From the NCBI GenBank assembly GCA_022749755.1, contig CM040442.1, positions 14,730,457 to 14,794,456 of the forward strand: 64,000 nucleotides of DNA. Reading direction: 5' to 3'. Every line of letters begins with the position of its first letter. Within the stretch, counting starts at the first letter, position 1. The notes below the pieces were generated by a model. It saw only the letters and a list, made by a program, of their open reading frames with translations, was not told the DNA's origin and made no database searches. The DNA comes from Azadirachta indica (taxonomy: Eukaryota > Streptophyta > Magnoliopsida > Sapindales > Meliaceae). A program made the position numbers and the translations under genes. Of this stretch, positions 1 through 11,216 are shown in pieces.

Positions 1-322
1 GAAATTCAGAAATGTACGATTTTTAGAGACGAAATTGTCAAACGCGAAACGGGGGTAAAAAAATGGTTTCGTTTCGAGATGGGACGCACGTCTTTTTACT
101 CACCGTAGTGTGATGATCGTTATAATGTATTTCATTTCAAAAACGGAAGAGTCGAAAATGAACGATTTTCGGAGAAAAAATTGTCAAACGCAAAATAGGC
201 GAAAAAAAATGGTTTCCTTTCGGGATAGGATGTGTGTCTTGTGACTCACCGTGGCGTGACAATTGTTACAATGTATTTCATTAAGAAAACAGAATAATAA
301 AAAATATACAATTTTTGGGGAC
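1..322 (-). repeat. Satellite block 1 (about 145-bp monomer, reverse orientation)
   Basis: About two monomers of the window's main satellite, read on the minus strand. Taking the majority direction as plus, a monomer runs through these conserved blocks in order: CATTGTAACGATCGTCAC, GGTGAGTAACAAGACATG, CGTCCCGTCTCGAAACGAAA, CCATTTTTTTGCGCCCG, TTTTGCGTTTGACAATTTCG, TCCCCGAAAATCGTACATTT, then GACTCTTCCGTTTT. Successive CATTGTAA anchors elsewhere are 142-146 bp apart. The block ends where family 1 gag begins, with a break near position 322. Confidence 0.93.
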
Positions 323-2150
323 TGAGGAATACTATAAAGAGATGGAGGTAACAATGATAAGAGCAAATATAGAGAAAGATAGTGAAGCTACAATGTTAAG
401 ATTTCTTAATAGTTTGAACAAGGAGATTTCTAATGTGGTTGAATTGCAGCCATATATGGAGCTAGAAGAGTTGCTTCACGTTGCATTGAAGGTTGAGAAG
501 CAACTGAAAAAGAGAGGTCGTACAAACCAGTTTTCCTCCTATACTTCTTCATTCAAATCAAATTGGAGGAAAGATGATAAGGCTTCATCATTCAAGCCTA
601 AAATCTAATCCAAAGAGTTTCACAAAACATCCAACCCAAGCAAAGACAAGAGTAAGCTTGATTCTACTACTAATACAAGAAATATTAAATGTTTTAAGTG
701 TCAAGGTATAGGACATTACAAGCGAGATTGCCCAAATCAAAGAACGATATTCATGCTTGAGGGAGAGACTATTTGGCCAGTGAAAAGGAGAATGAACAAG
801 AGACGATGCCACCTCTTAAAGATGCAAGTGACGAAGAAGGGGATGAGCAATTTACTATAGCTGAAAGTGGTAAGGCTCTTGTATCAAAAAAAGTTTTGAA
901 TATGCAAGTCCAATAAGAAGAATGTGATCAAAGAGAGAATCTCTTCCATACTAGGTGTCTTGTAAAGGATAGGGTTTGTGATGTGATAATTGATGGTGGC
1001 AGTGCAACTAATGTTGCTAGTACTACTCTTGTAGAAAAGTTGAGGTTACCTACTTTAAAACATCCACATCCTTACAAGTTGAAGTGGCTCAATGATTGTG
1101 GAGAAGTTACGGTGACAAAGCAAGTTTTTGTTGCCTTCAAAATAGGCAAGTATAAAAATGAGTTGTTGTTTGATGTAGTGCCGATGCATGCTGGTCATCT
1201 CCTATTAGGAAGCCCTTGGCAATTTAATAGAAGGGTGTTGCATAATGTTTTCACAAATCATTACACTTTTGAGAAAGATGGGAAGAAAATTACTCCTATA
1301 CCATTTTTACCTAAAGAAGTTTATGAGGGTGAGCTTAGAAGAATGCAAAATCAAAGAAAAAACAAGAGTAAGTGAATGGGTAACAAAAGAAAGTGAGTTT
1401 TCAAAAGAAAAGAGTGGAAAAAATAATGAGAAAGAAAAAAAAATGAGTTTGAATGGAGAGGGGCAGAATTCAAATAAGGGAAAAAGAGTGGAGGAAAAAG
1501 AAACAATTGAGTGTAAAAAGAAACAAGTGAGCTTTTATGCAAAAAGAAGTGATATTAAGGAGGTTTGGTTTTCAAACAAAAGTATACTTTTACTTATGTA
1601 CAAGGAACTTTACTTAAACGCTATTGACCTTAATACTTATTTGTCTACTGCATTTGTTTCTCTTTTATAGGCTTATGAAGATGTTTTTCCCGAGGAGATA
1701 CCCAATAAATTGCCACCCATCAGGGGTATCGAGCAGTAGATCGATTTCATTCCTAGAGCTTCAATTTCAAATAAACCAGCCTATAGGAGTAATCTCGAGG
1801 AGACAAAAGAGCTTCAAAGGCAAGTTGAGGAGTTGTTAACCAAGGGATATGTTAGAGAAAGTATGAGTTCATGTGTTGTTCCTGTTCTGTTAGTACCTAC
1901 GAAAGATGGCTCTTGGCATATGTGTGTTGATTTTCGTGCAATTAATAACATTATGGTAAAGTATTGCCATCCTATTCTTAGGCTAGATGATATGCTTGAT
2001 GAATTGCATGGTTATATTATCTTTAGCAAAATTGATTTGAAAAGTAGATATCATCAAATTCGCATGAGAGAGGGTGATGAGTGGAAAACTGCATTCAAAA
2101 CAAAATATAACTTGTATGAATGGTTAGTTATGCCTTTTGGCTTAACTAAT
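323..2150 (+). pseudogene. gag-pol: Family 1 Ty3/gypsy gag-PR-RT fragment, no LTRs
   Basis: This is an internal slice of a family 1 element, lying in satellite on both sides. In order it holds the C-terminal half of gag (323-608), a CCHC knuckle (CFKCQGIGHYKRDC, about 690-731), the aspartic protease with its active-site DGGS (983-1375), a Lys/Glu-rich linker, and the start of reverse transcriptase (about 1740-2150). The fragment ends inside the MPFGLTN motif, before the catalytic YFDD. The frame is broken by a stop after gag residue KPKI, another before the protease, a frameshift in the linker, and a TAG near 1738. The gag start, RNase H, integrase and both LTRs are missing, and there is no TSD, so this is a relic left by recombination or deletion. 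The order PR-RT and similarity to the fuller copies at 32.6-45.8 kb give the family. Confidence 0.88.
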
Positions 2151-2424
2151 ACTTTTTTGGCCTATTTCGTGTTTCACAATTTTATCCCCGAAAATCGTTC
2201 ATTTCTGACTCTTCTATTTTCTAAATGATATGCATTGTAATGATGTGATGCCACGGTGGGTAATAAGACATGCGTCTTGTCTTGGAAGGAAACAATTTTT
2301 TTGCGGCCGTTTTGCATTTGATAATTTCGTTCCAGAAAAGCGTTCATTTCTAACTTTTCAGTGTTTGAAATGAAATACATTACAACAATCGTCACACCAC
2401 GGTAAGTAAAAAGACATACGTCCC
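2151..2424 (+). repeat. Satellite block 2
   Basis: Nearly two monomers in plus orientation. The block re-enters in mid-monomer (CCTATTTCGTGTTTCACAA) right after the truncated RT and stops at GACATACGTCCC, where a family 1 LTR begins. Confidence 0.92.
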
Positions 2425-3258
2425 TTGTATGAATTCCGAGTATATTAAACTTGAGACCTAATATCTTTTACGCATGGAAGCAACCTCTTGGAAAGTTAAA
2501 TCAGATTTACCAAGTTTGCAACCCAATTTCAACTTGTGAAATAGAATTTTAGAATAAAATACCCTTAAAATAATTAGCTTTGATTGTAAAAACCTTGATT
2601 CAAGCAAGAATCAAAACAAAAGAAACATTCTCGATTTTATTTCATTCAAAAAGTAATAATCTTTTCATGGGAGCATGTGGCTGAATATATAAGGGTACAA
2701 GAAATAAGTTACTCTAAATGGAGTGTTTGGTCACAAGACTATATTTATTCTAATTTAAATTAAAACAAACTGAATTTGGGCTTAATAATTAACATTAACA
2801 GCCCAAACACATTAACATATGTTTATATATAATACTAAGATAGATAATAGGCTTGAGCAGCAACTTAACCCAAATGGCGCATGGAATCCAAAACTTTCAT
2901 CATGATGAAGATCTGATTCGAATTGCAAATAAAAGACTTGAACATGCTTGCTTAGCCTTGAGACATCATTCGAATATGGCCTTGTATAGATTTGAGAATT
3001 CGAATTCCATAGAAACTTTAATCTTGAAGTTTTGCCTTCTTGTACTTGTGTCAATGTTACCAAGCTCTGATTATTGTCTTGAAGTCCAAGCTTGATATTT
3101 GACTTTTTCTTACACTCCTGAATTGTTGCAAAATCATCCCACAAGCCTTGAATCATCCCATTCAATGCATCCTTGAATTTTTTATTCTTGCTCTTGTAAC
3201 GGGACCACTAGATAGCTAAATTGGATCATTGCTCTTGTGTGCATCCGTATTTGCATCA
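2425..3258 (-). repeat. Family 1 solo LTR
   Basis: An 834-bp LTR in reverse orientation. Read on the minus strand it starts TGATGCAAATACGG and ends near a decayed form of GGTTCGTATCA. No internal sequence adjoins either end, so it is a solo LTR. The five bases on each side are GTCCC, which looks like a TSD. However, GTCCC occurs at two places in the satellite monomer, and the two flanks are at different phases, so the match may be coincidental. The interior includes the LTR-encoded tail of pol (GPVTRAR-type) in decayed form. Confidence 0.9.
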
Positions 3259-6200
3259 GTCCCCAAAAATCATACATTTCCGACTCTTGTGCACTTTAAA
3301 TGAAATACATTATAACAATCGTCACACCACGATGAGTAGCAAGAAATGCGTCCTGTCTTGAAACAAAACCATTTTTTTGCGCATGTTTTGTTTTGTACAA
3401 TTTTGTCCCCGAAAATCGTTTGTTTCCGCCTCTTCTATTTTTGAAATGAAATGCATTGTACGATCATCACACCATGGTGAGTAACAAGTCATGTGTCCCC
3501 TTCCAAAAGGAAACCATTTTTTTGTACCCGTTTCACGTTTGACAATTTCATCCCAAAAATTGTACATTTCCAACTCTTCTGTTTTTTAAATGAATTACAT
3601 TGTAACAATCATCATGCCATGGTGAGTCACAAGATGCGCATCCCGTCTCCAAACGAATCCATTTTTTTGCGCCAGTTTTGCATTTGAAAATTTCATCCCC
3701 GAAAAATCATTCGTTTCTGACTATTTCGTTTTTTGAAATGAAATGCATTGTAACGATCGTCACCCACAATGAGTAACAAGAAATGCATCCCGTCTCTAAA
3801 CAAAACCATTTTTTTGTGCCCGTATTGTGTTTGACAATTTTGTCCCTGAAAATCGTTCATTTCTGACTCTTTCGTTTTCTAAATGAAATATATTGTAACA
3901 ATCATGACACCATGGTGAGTCACAATACATGTGTCCCGTCTCGAAATGAGACCATTTTGTTGCGTCCGTTTTCCGATTGAAGATTTTGTCCCCGAAAATT
4001 GTTTGTTTCTGATTCTTCCGTTTTTGAAATGAAATGTATTGTTATGATTGTGACACCACGGTGAGTAATAAGACATGCGTCCTGTCTCAAAACAAAACCA
4101 TTTTTTTGCACCTATTTTGTGTTTGACAATTTCATCCCCGAAAATCATACATTTCCGACTCTTCCATTTCTTAAATGAAATACATTGTAATGATCATCAT
4201 GCCACCGTGAGTCACAAAACATACGTCCCGTCTCAAAATTAAACCATTTTTTTGAGCCCGTTTTGTTTTTGATAATTTCGCCTCTGAAAATCGTACATTT
4301 CCGACTCTTCCTTTCTTAAAATGAAATGCATTGTAACGATTTTTCAAATCACGGTGAGTAACAATACATGTGTTTCGTTTCGAAACAAAGCCATTTTTTT
4401 GCGCCCATTTTGCATTTGACAATTTCGTCTCTCAAAATCGTTCATTTCCGACTCTTCCGCTTTCTAAAAAGAAATGCATTGTCTCGTCTTGAAACGAAAT
4501 CATTTTTTTCTGCACGTTTTGCATTTCGAAATTTCGTTCCCAAGAATCGTATCCGACTCTTCCATTTTGAAATAAAATACATTGTAACGATTGTCCCTAC
4601 AGTGAGTAGCAAGACGCGTCCCGTCTCGAAACAAAACCATTTTTTTGCACCAGTTTTGCGATTGAAAATTTTGTCCTCAAAAATTCTTCGTTTCTGACTC
4701 TTCCATTTTGAAAATGAAATTGCATTGTAACGATCCTCACACCACGATGAGTAACAAAAAATGCGTTTCGTCTCGAAACAAAACCATTTTTTTGCACCCA
4801 TTTTGCGTTTGACAATTTCGTTCTCAAAAATCGTTCATTTCTGATTCTTCCGTTTTTTAAACAAAATGCATTGTAATGATAATCACACCACGGTGAGTAA
4901 AAATACTTGCATCCCATCTCAAAACAAAGCCATTTGTTTGCACCCCGTTTCGCGTTTGATAATTTCGTCAACGAAAATCGTACATTTCTGACTCTTCCAT
5001 TTTTTTAAATAAAATACATTGTAATGATCATCACACCTCAGTAAGTCACAAAGCATGCATCTCGTCTCAAAATTAAACCGTTTTTTTGCGCCCGTTTCGC
5101 TTTTGACAATTTCTCCCCTGAAAATCGTACATTTCTGACTCTTCCTTTTTTGAAATGAAATATATTGTAACGATCGTCATGGTACAGTGAGTCACAAGAC
5201 ATGCGTCCCGTCCCGAAAGGAAATCATTTTTTTGTGCCCATTTTGCGTTTCACAATTTCGTCCTTGAAAATCGTTCATTTATGGCTCATCCATTTTTTAA
5301 ATGAAATGCATTGTAATGATCATCACACCACAGTGAGGAAAAAGACTTGTCCCGTCTCAAAACATAACATTTTTTTGCACCCGTTTTGCGTTTGACAATT
5401 TCGTCCGCGAAATCGTACATTTTTTACTGTTCCATTTTTGAAATGAAATGCATTGTAATGATTGTCACCCCACGGTGAGTAATGAGACATGTGTCCCGTG
5501 TTGAAACAAAAACACTTTTTTGCGCCCATTTTGCGTTTGACAATTTTATCCCTGAAAATTGTTCATTTGTGACTCTTCCGTTTTTTAAATGAAATGCATT
5601 GTAACGATTGTGATGCCATAGTGAGTAACAAGACATGTGTCCCATCTCAAAACGAAACCAAATTTTGGCGCATGTTTTACATTTGACAACTTTGTTCCCA
5701 AGAATCGTACATTTCCGACTCCTCCACTTTTGAATAGAAATGCATTGTAAGGATCGTCATGCCATGGTGAGAAAGAAGACATGCGTCTCGTCTCGAAACC
5801 GAACTATTTTTTTGCGCTTGTTTCGTGTTTGACAATTTTGTCCTCAAAAATCATACTTTTCTAACTCTTCTATTTTTTAAATAAAATATATTGTAACGAT
5901 CATCATGCTATGGTGAGTTACAAGACATGCGTTCCGTGTCAAAACGAAACCATTTTTTCACGCCCGTTTTGCGTTTCACAATTTCGTTCCCGAAAATCGT
6001 TCATTTTAGACTCTTTCGTTTTTAAAATGAAATGCATTATAACGATCATCACCCACAGTGAGAAAGAAGAAAATCATCCCATCTCAAAGCGAAACCATTT
6101 TTTTACACCTGTATTGTGTTTGACAATTTCATCCCTGAAAATCGTTCATTTCCGACTCTTTTGTTTTCAAAAAGAAATGCGTTGTTATGATCCTGACGCC

Positions 6201-6436
6201 TTGGTGAGTAATAAGACATGCGTCCCGTCTCGAAACGAAACCATTTTTTTTGTGCTCATTTTGCGTTTGACAATTTCATCCCCAAAAATCGTTCATTTCC
6301 AACTCTTCCATTTTTCAACTGAAATACATTGTAATGATCACGACACTATAGTGAGTAACAAGACATGTTTTCCATCTCAAAACGAAACCATTTTTTTGCG
6401 CCCGTTTTGCATTTGACAATTTTGTTCCTGAAAATC
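3259..6436 (+). repeat. Satellite block 3 (about 22 monomers)
   Basis: An uninterrupted plus-strand array of about 3.2 kb. Monomers differ by many substitutions and small indels, so this is an old, unhomogenised array. Three anchors measured near 5308, 5450, 5596 and 5742 give spacings of 142, 146 and 146 bp. Short open frames of 60-170 codons occur, but neighbouring monomers lie in different frames and I do not call them genes. The part from about 5190 to 5840 matches 12678-13330 monomer by monomer. Confidence 0.95.
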
Positions 6437-7484
6437 TTATGTGCAAATTTTAAATGCTTGCAAGTGCATGAATCGTTAATAAGTGACAATAAGTTCACTC
6501 CAAGGTCGATTTTTCGCAGAATTGTAATGGTTTAAATTCTTATTGTTTCCTGTTAATTACTAATTTAAGCAAACATAAAATCGTAAATACTCTAATACAA
6601 TCAAATAACAAATTTAGATTATTCCAATTGAAGTGATTAGAAAGCTAAATTACAAGAACTTGAAATCAATAAAATTCTGTTAAATTCAATGAAATTAGAT
6701 GGGATTTGACTAATCTGCTATTGAAATATTAGGTGAATTAAACAACCATTATATAATTTAGATTATTAGTTTTTCCACTAAAGTCAGAGAATTCCAATGA
6801 TCATGGTAATTCTCACTTATAATTAATTAAATATATCCTTGATATGAGGCTTCTACTTAATTAATTGTATTGTTACAAGGAAATCATTCAACAATTTAAA
6901 ACAAGCCAACTCAATGGATTCAATTTAAATACTTGTTTAAAAGAGCTTAATTAAGGTAACATGATGTTTCTAACACCTTAATTCTCAAATTAATTTCAAT
7001 CACAAATAATAGATAGCAAATCCACAACAAATAATCAAAATTATACAGATCAATAAACAGAAATTAATCTCAACCTCTAATTAATCACATTTCACAAAAT
7101 ATTCAATACCATTTCAATAGCAAAGCCAAACTCCCAAAATATGTTTACATTTCCATTCATAAATTTAAATCTATGAATCTAATTACAAAAGTTTTAAACA
7201 TATTTGAAAAATAAACAAACTTAAAGAAAGCTTTCCTTTTTGAAGATTCACCACTAAGTTTTGAAGAAGATGATATTCTACTCAGTAAGAATGTCCTCGT
7301 TTTCAATCCAGCAATACTCGCCCTCCAATTGGAAACTGACTCTTTAGAAAAACCTCTTATTCATCAAATCTTTTCCCAATTCGTTCTCAACCCAGCAGCA
7401 CCTCAAAAGCCATCCCTTTTTACTCAATTGGTCAACAACTTATTAAAAATTCACTCCCACATGTTAAGGAAAGTCTGTCTTCCA
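6437..7484 (-). repeat. Athila/Tat-type LTR, copy 1, truncated
   Basis: Starts TTATGTGCAAATTTTAAATG, a variant of the TGATGTGCAAATTT terminus seen at 13486, 16128 and 47984. It matches those copies up to about GTCTGTCTTCC and then breaks into a reversed family 2 LTR, so about 0.2-0.3 kb is missing. It is AT-rich with no supported coding sequence. Orientation is minus because the copy at 47984 has its PBS on that side. The left satellite junction (GTTCCTGAAAATC) is identical to that of copy 2. Confidence 0.87.
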
Positions 7485-8126
7485 TTATAAAAGAAAATAC
7501 TCACCATTCTATAAAAAAATTCTCCGAGAGATACAGAGTATAAAATACAAAAATTTTATTAAACTCAACTTCAAAACCACTTGATTTCAATATTACATAC
7601 TTGAAATCTTCATATAAACTTTTATAAGGTTAGAAATGTTAAATGTTAGACCAACAACTATTAGAAATTTCAATATTTAGGTCAACAACTATTACCTAAC
7701 TTTGACAAATGAATACAAACATTTAAAACTCTTTGAAAATAACCAAAACAGCTAAGACTTTGAATTACAACTTACTAAATCTTTCTATCATTTAGAAATT
7801 AAACAAAATACATTGAATTTAAGCTAAAAAAATTTTTAAAATTCGTTCATCTAGATTTAGCTTTGAAAATGAACATGTTAGGAAGAAGTTGTCATAACTT
7901 TCTTTAAAGAACTTCAAATATTAAACTGTAAAATTTTGTAGAAAGTTTACTTCTTCAACTTTCCAATGGAACCAAGTGCTTTCTGAAATATTACATTAGT
8001 GAATACATATTAAATTTCAAAATTACTCCTCTGACAGTGTTTTCATAACTTTAGTAAATTAAGGTAATAATTTTGAACTTACCAGCACTTAAGTTTTCCT
8101 CTTGATGTTTGGACACTTCAGTGTCA
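7485..8126 (-). repeat. Family 2 LTR, partial, reversed
   Basis: Reads as the reverse complement of the family 2 LTR at 10446-11216. The intact end is at 8126 (the complement of TGACACTGAAGTGTCC). The other end is cut at about 7485, inside the region around AAATACTCACCATTCTAT. It joins an Athila-type LTR on the left and satellite (CAAGACGTGCATCC) on the right. Confidence 0.87.
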
Positions 8127-9440
8127 CAAGACGTGCATCCTGTTTCGAAAAAAAGTCGTTTTCTGCGTTCATTTCGCGTTTGACAATTTCGTCCAAAAAA
8201 ATCGTACATTTCCAACTCTAACGTTTTTGAAATGAAATGCATTGTAATGATCGTCACACCATTATGAGTAACAAGACATGTGTCCCATCTCAAAACGAAA
8301 CCATTTTTTGCGGTCGTTTTGCATTTGACAATTTCGTCCCGAAAATCGTATATTTTGACTATTTCGTTTTTGAAATGAAATGCACTATAACAATCATCAC
8401 ACTACGGTGAGTAACAAAACATATGACTTGTTTTGAAATGAATCAATTTTTTTGCGCCCGTTTTGCGTTTGATAATTTCGTCATCGAAAATCGTACATTT
8501 CTGACTCTTCCATTTTTTAAATGAAATGCATTGTAATGATCATCACACCACGGTGAGTAACAAGACATGCGGGCTCGAAACGAAACCATTTTTTTATGCC
8601 TGTTTTGCGTTTGACAATTTCGTTCCCGAAAATCGTACATTTCAGACTCCATTTTCGAAATGAAATGCATTATAACAATCATCAGGCCACTGTGAGAAAC
8701 AAGATATGTGACCCGTCTCGAAACGAAACCATTTATTTGCACCCATATTGCCTTTGACAATTTCGTCCCCGAAAATCGTACATTTTCGACTCCTCCATTT
8801 TCATTGTGAAATGCACCATAATGATCATCATGTCGGGTTGAGTGAGAAGACGTGCATCTTGTTTCAAAACAAAGTTATTTTTTGTGTCCGTTTTGCGTTT
8901 GCCAATTTTGTCCCAAAAAATCATACATTTCTGACTCTTCCGTTTTTGAAATGAAATGCATTGTAACAATCATAACACCATGGTGAGTCACAAGAGATGC
9001 ATCCCATCTCGAAATAAATTTATTTTTTTGTGCCCGTTTTGCATTTGACAATTTCGTTCCGAAAATAGTACATTTCTGACTCCTTCATTTTTTAAACAAA
9101 ATACATTGTAACGATCGTCATGCCACGGTGAGAAACAAGACATGTGTTCCGTCTCAAAACGAAACCATTTTTTTGTGCCTCTATTGTGTTTGACAATTTC
9201 ATCCCCAAAACTTGTATATTTTCGACTCCTTCATTTTCGTTGTGAAATACACCGTAATGATCGTCACGCCAGGTTGAGTGAGAAGACTTGCATCTTGTTT
9301 CGAAAAAAACTCATTTTTTGCGTCCGTTTTGCGTTTGGCAATTTTGTCCTCCAAAATAGTACATTTCTGACTCTTCAGTTTTTTAAATGAAATGCATTTT
9401 AACGATCGTGACACCACGGTGAGTCACAAGACATGCATCC
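8127..9440 (+). repeat. Satellite block 4, includes type C monomers
   Basis: About nine monomers. Two of them (around 8790-8900 and 9230-9330) are of a distinct type C. In type C the block before the anchor reads CTCC(A/T)TTTTCGTTGTGAAA-like, the tract after the anchor reads GGTTGAGTGAGAAGAC, and CATCTTGTTTC replaces CGTCCCGTCTC. The block ends at GACATGCATCC against a family 3 LTR. Confidence 0.93.
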
Positions 9441-9848
9441 TGATACGAACTCCGCCAATAATGTGATAAAACCCAATACTGAATGTAGTAACGAATTCCA
9501 AGATTTTCCTAAAACATAAGTTTATTGAGCCTTGAGAATTTAAATGATAAGTTTGATTGTTTTAAACGCCACAAGAAATTTAAACTTGAAAAGTTTAAGA
9601 ATAAGAACTTGTAATTAATAACTTTACACTCAAATTGCTTATATTATTTCAAAAATGAAAGCTTTTTTATAGGCAAATACAAAGGAAAAATATCAAAGGT
9701 TAGGTCAACAATCCTACCTAACAATTTAACAAACTAAATACAAATTTTATGACTTTTTAAAACTACAAATTTCAAACATGAAAATGTAAGCAATGATATT
9801 ATATGTATATGACATAAGCAATGACGCCGTACGTGTATGATGTAAGTG
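9441..9848 (-). repeat. Family 3 LTR, 3' portion, reversed
   Basis: Starts TGATACGAACTCCGCCAATA, the reversed end of the family 3 LTR, which ends GGTTCGTATCA on its own strand (see 53255). It runs through the reversed U3 promoter region (complement of CCTATAAAAAAGC, near 9665-9680) to TGATGTAAGTG. There the match stops and family 2 integrase sequence begins. Confidence 0.85.
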
Positions 9849-10055
9849 AAACTGCATGGTATTCTAAAAACCATCGTTTCTAATCAAGATTTCAAGTTTT
9901 TAAGTCACTTTTGGCGAACCCTATGGAGAAAACTTGGCACTAGTCTCAATTTTACCTCTTCTCATCATCCTCAAACTGATGGTCAAACAGAAATGATAAA
10001 TCGGAGTTTGGGAAATTTCTTACGAAATTATGTTGATAAGAATATCCGGCAATGG
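9849..10055 (+). pseudogene. pol: Family 2 integrase core fragment
   Basis: An open stretch of about 69 codons matching family 2 integrase at 29459-29665. It covers the second catalytic Asp region (TIVSNQDFKF), the HPQTDGQTE motif that holds the catalytic Glu, and NRSLGNFLRNY. It has no start or end of its own. It is wedged between two oppositely oriented pieces of family 3 LTR, with the right-hand break exactly at a family 3 LTR start (TGATGCAAAGG). This looks like a recombination product rather than an insertion. Confidence 0.84.
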
Positions 10056-10141
10056 TGATGCAAAGGAAGTTGCACAACCACGAAAACAAGAGGTGAAACT
10101 CACACATAAGGCTGGAGGCACTCAATTACAGCATCTATATG
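10056..10141 (+). repeat. Family 3 LTR, first 86 bp
   Basis: Matches the first 86 bp of the family 3 LTR at 52449 (TGATGCAAA, then GAAGTTG and CACTCAATTACA). It stops at CATCTATATG and passes into reversed satellite. Confidence 0.84.
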
Positions 10142-10445
10142 GTTTTGTTTCGAGATGAAACGCATGTTTTGTTACTCACCGTGACGATCGTTATATTAAA
10201 TTTCATTTCAAAAAAGGGAGGAGTCCAAAATGTATGATTTTCGGGGATGAAATTGTCAAACGCAAAACGGGAGCAAAAAAATGGGTCATTTCGAAACGGG
10301 ACGCATGTCTTGTTACTCAACGTGGCGTCACAATCATTACAATGCATTTCATTTCAAAAAAGAAAAAGTCGGAAATGTATGATTTTTGGGGGCAAAATTA
10401 TCAAACCCGAAACAAGTGCAAAAAAACTCGTTTTGAGACGAGATG
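10142..10445 (-). repeat. Satellite block 5 (reverse orientation)
   Basis: Two monomers in reverse orientation, unlike the neighbouring blocks. The right end (complement of CATCTCGTCTCAAAACG) abuts the family 2 LTR start. The right flank of that element starts at the same monomer position but in plus orientation. Confidence 0.92.
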
Positions 10446-11216
10446 TGACACAGGAGTGTCTGAACATCAAGAGCAAAACTTAAGTGCCAATATGTTCAAG
10501 AAGATTACCTTAATTTACTAAGTTATGAAGACATTGTCAGAGAGATAATTTCAAATTTTAATCTATATTCACTGAAGTAATATTTCAAAACAAGGTTGGT
10601 ACCACTAGAAATTTGAAGAAGTAAGCTTTCTATAGAATTTTACAGTTTAGCATTTAGAGTTCTATAGAGAAAGTTATGATAATTTCTTCACAACATGTTC
10701 ATTTTCAAAGCAGAATCAGGATGCACGGAATTCAAAGGCTTTTTTAGCTTAAATTCAATTTGTTTTGTTTAATTTTTAGATGATAGAAGGATTTGATGAG
10801 TTATAATTCAAAGTCTTAGCTGTTTTGGTTATTTTCAAAGAATTTTAAATATTTGTATTCATTTGTCAAAATTAGGTAATGGTTGTTGGCCTAACTATTG
10901 AAATTTTTAGGTGTTGTTGGCCTAATCTTAGATATTTTTTTCTTGTAAGAGCCTATATAAAGGCTTTAAGCTTGTAGTATTGGAATAAAGTTGTTTTGAG
11001 TTGAGTTTAATTAAAATTCGTGTGTTTTATACTCTGTATCTCTTAAAAATTTTTCATAGAATGGTAAGTATTTTTTTAAGCTCTACAACCTTTGGCAGCA
11101 AATTAGGGTGGTGTTTCTATATCCCATTTATTGTAAACCTTAGGAAGAGAACTTGTTTCAACCCTTATTTAGTAAAAAACCTAAATCCCCACACAAACCC
11201 CTATTATCCGGTATCA
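10446..11216 (+). repeat. Family 2 5' LTR
   Basis: 771 bp, from TGACACAGGAGTGTC to GGTATCA. This is the most complete family 2 LTR in the window. A TATA-type core promoter lies at 10951-10965. The first part (about 24 codons, ending KKITLIY) is an extension of the pol frame in the 3' LTR context. Confidence 0.86.
10951..10965 (+). promoter_or_regulatory. TATA box of family 2 LTR
   Basis: GCCTATATAAAGGCTT: a good plant TATA element framed by a GCC/GGC dyad. The same motif appears in the other family 2 LTRs and, as GCCTATAAAAAGGC, in family 3. Transcription would be expected to start about 30 bp downstream, which sets U3/R. Confidence 0.7.

Noticed and set aside
5910..6416. 168-codon open frame in the satellite (and dozens of 60-120 codon frames in other arrays, e.g. 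58702-59166 and 59914-60372) with recurring peptides such as NEMHCND and RNETIF
   Set aside because: The peptides recur because the DNA is a tandem repeat. Monomers of 142-147 bp are mostly not multiples of three, neighbouring copies are in different frames, and both strands give such frames. There is no start, splice or codon signal.
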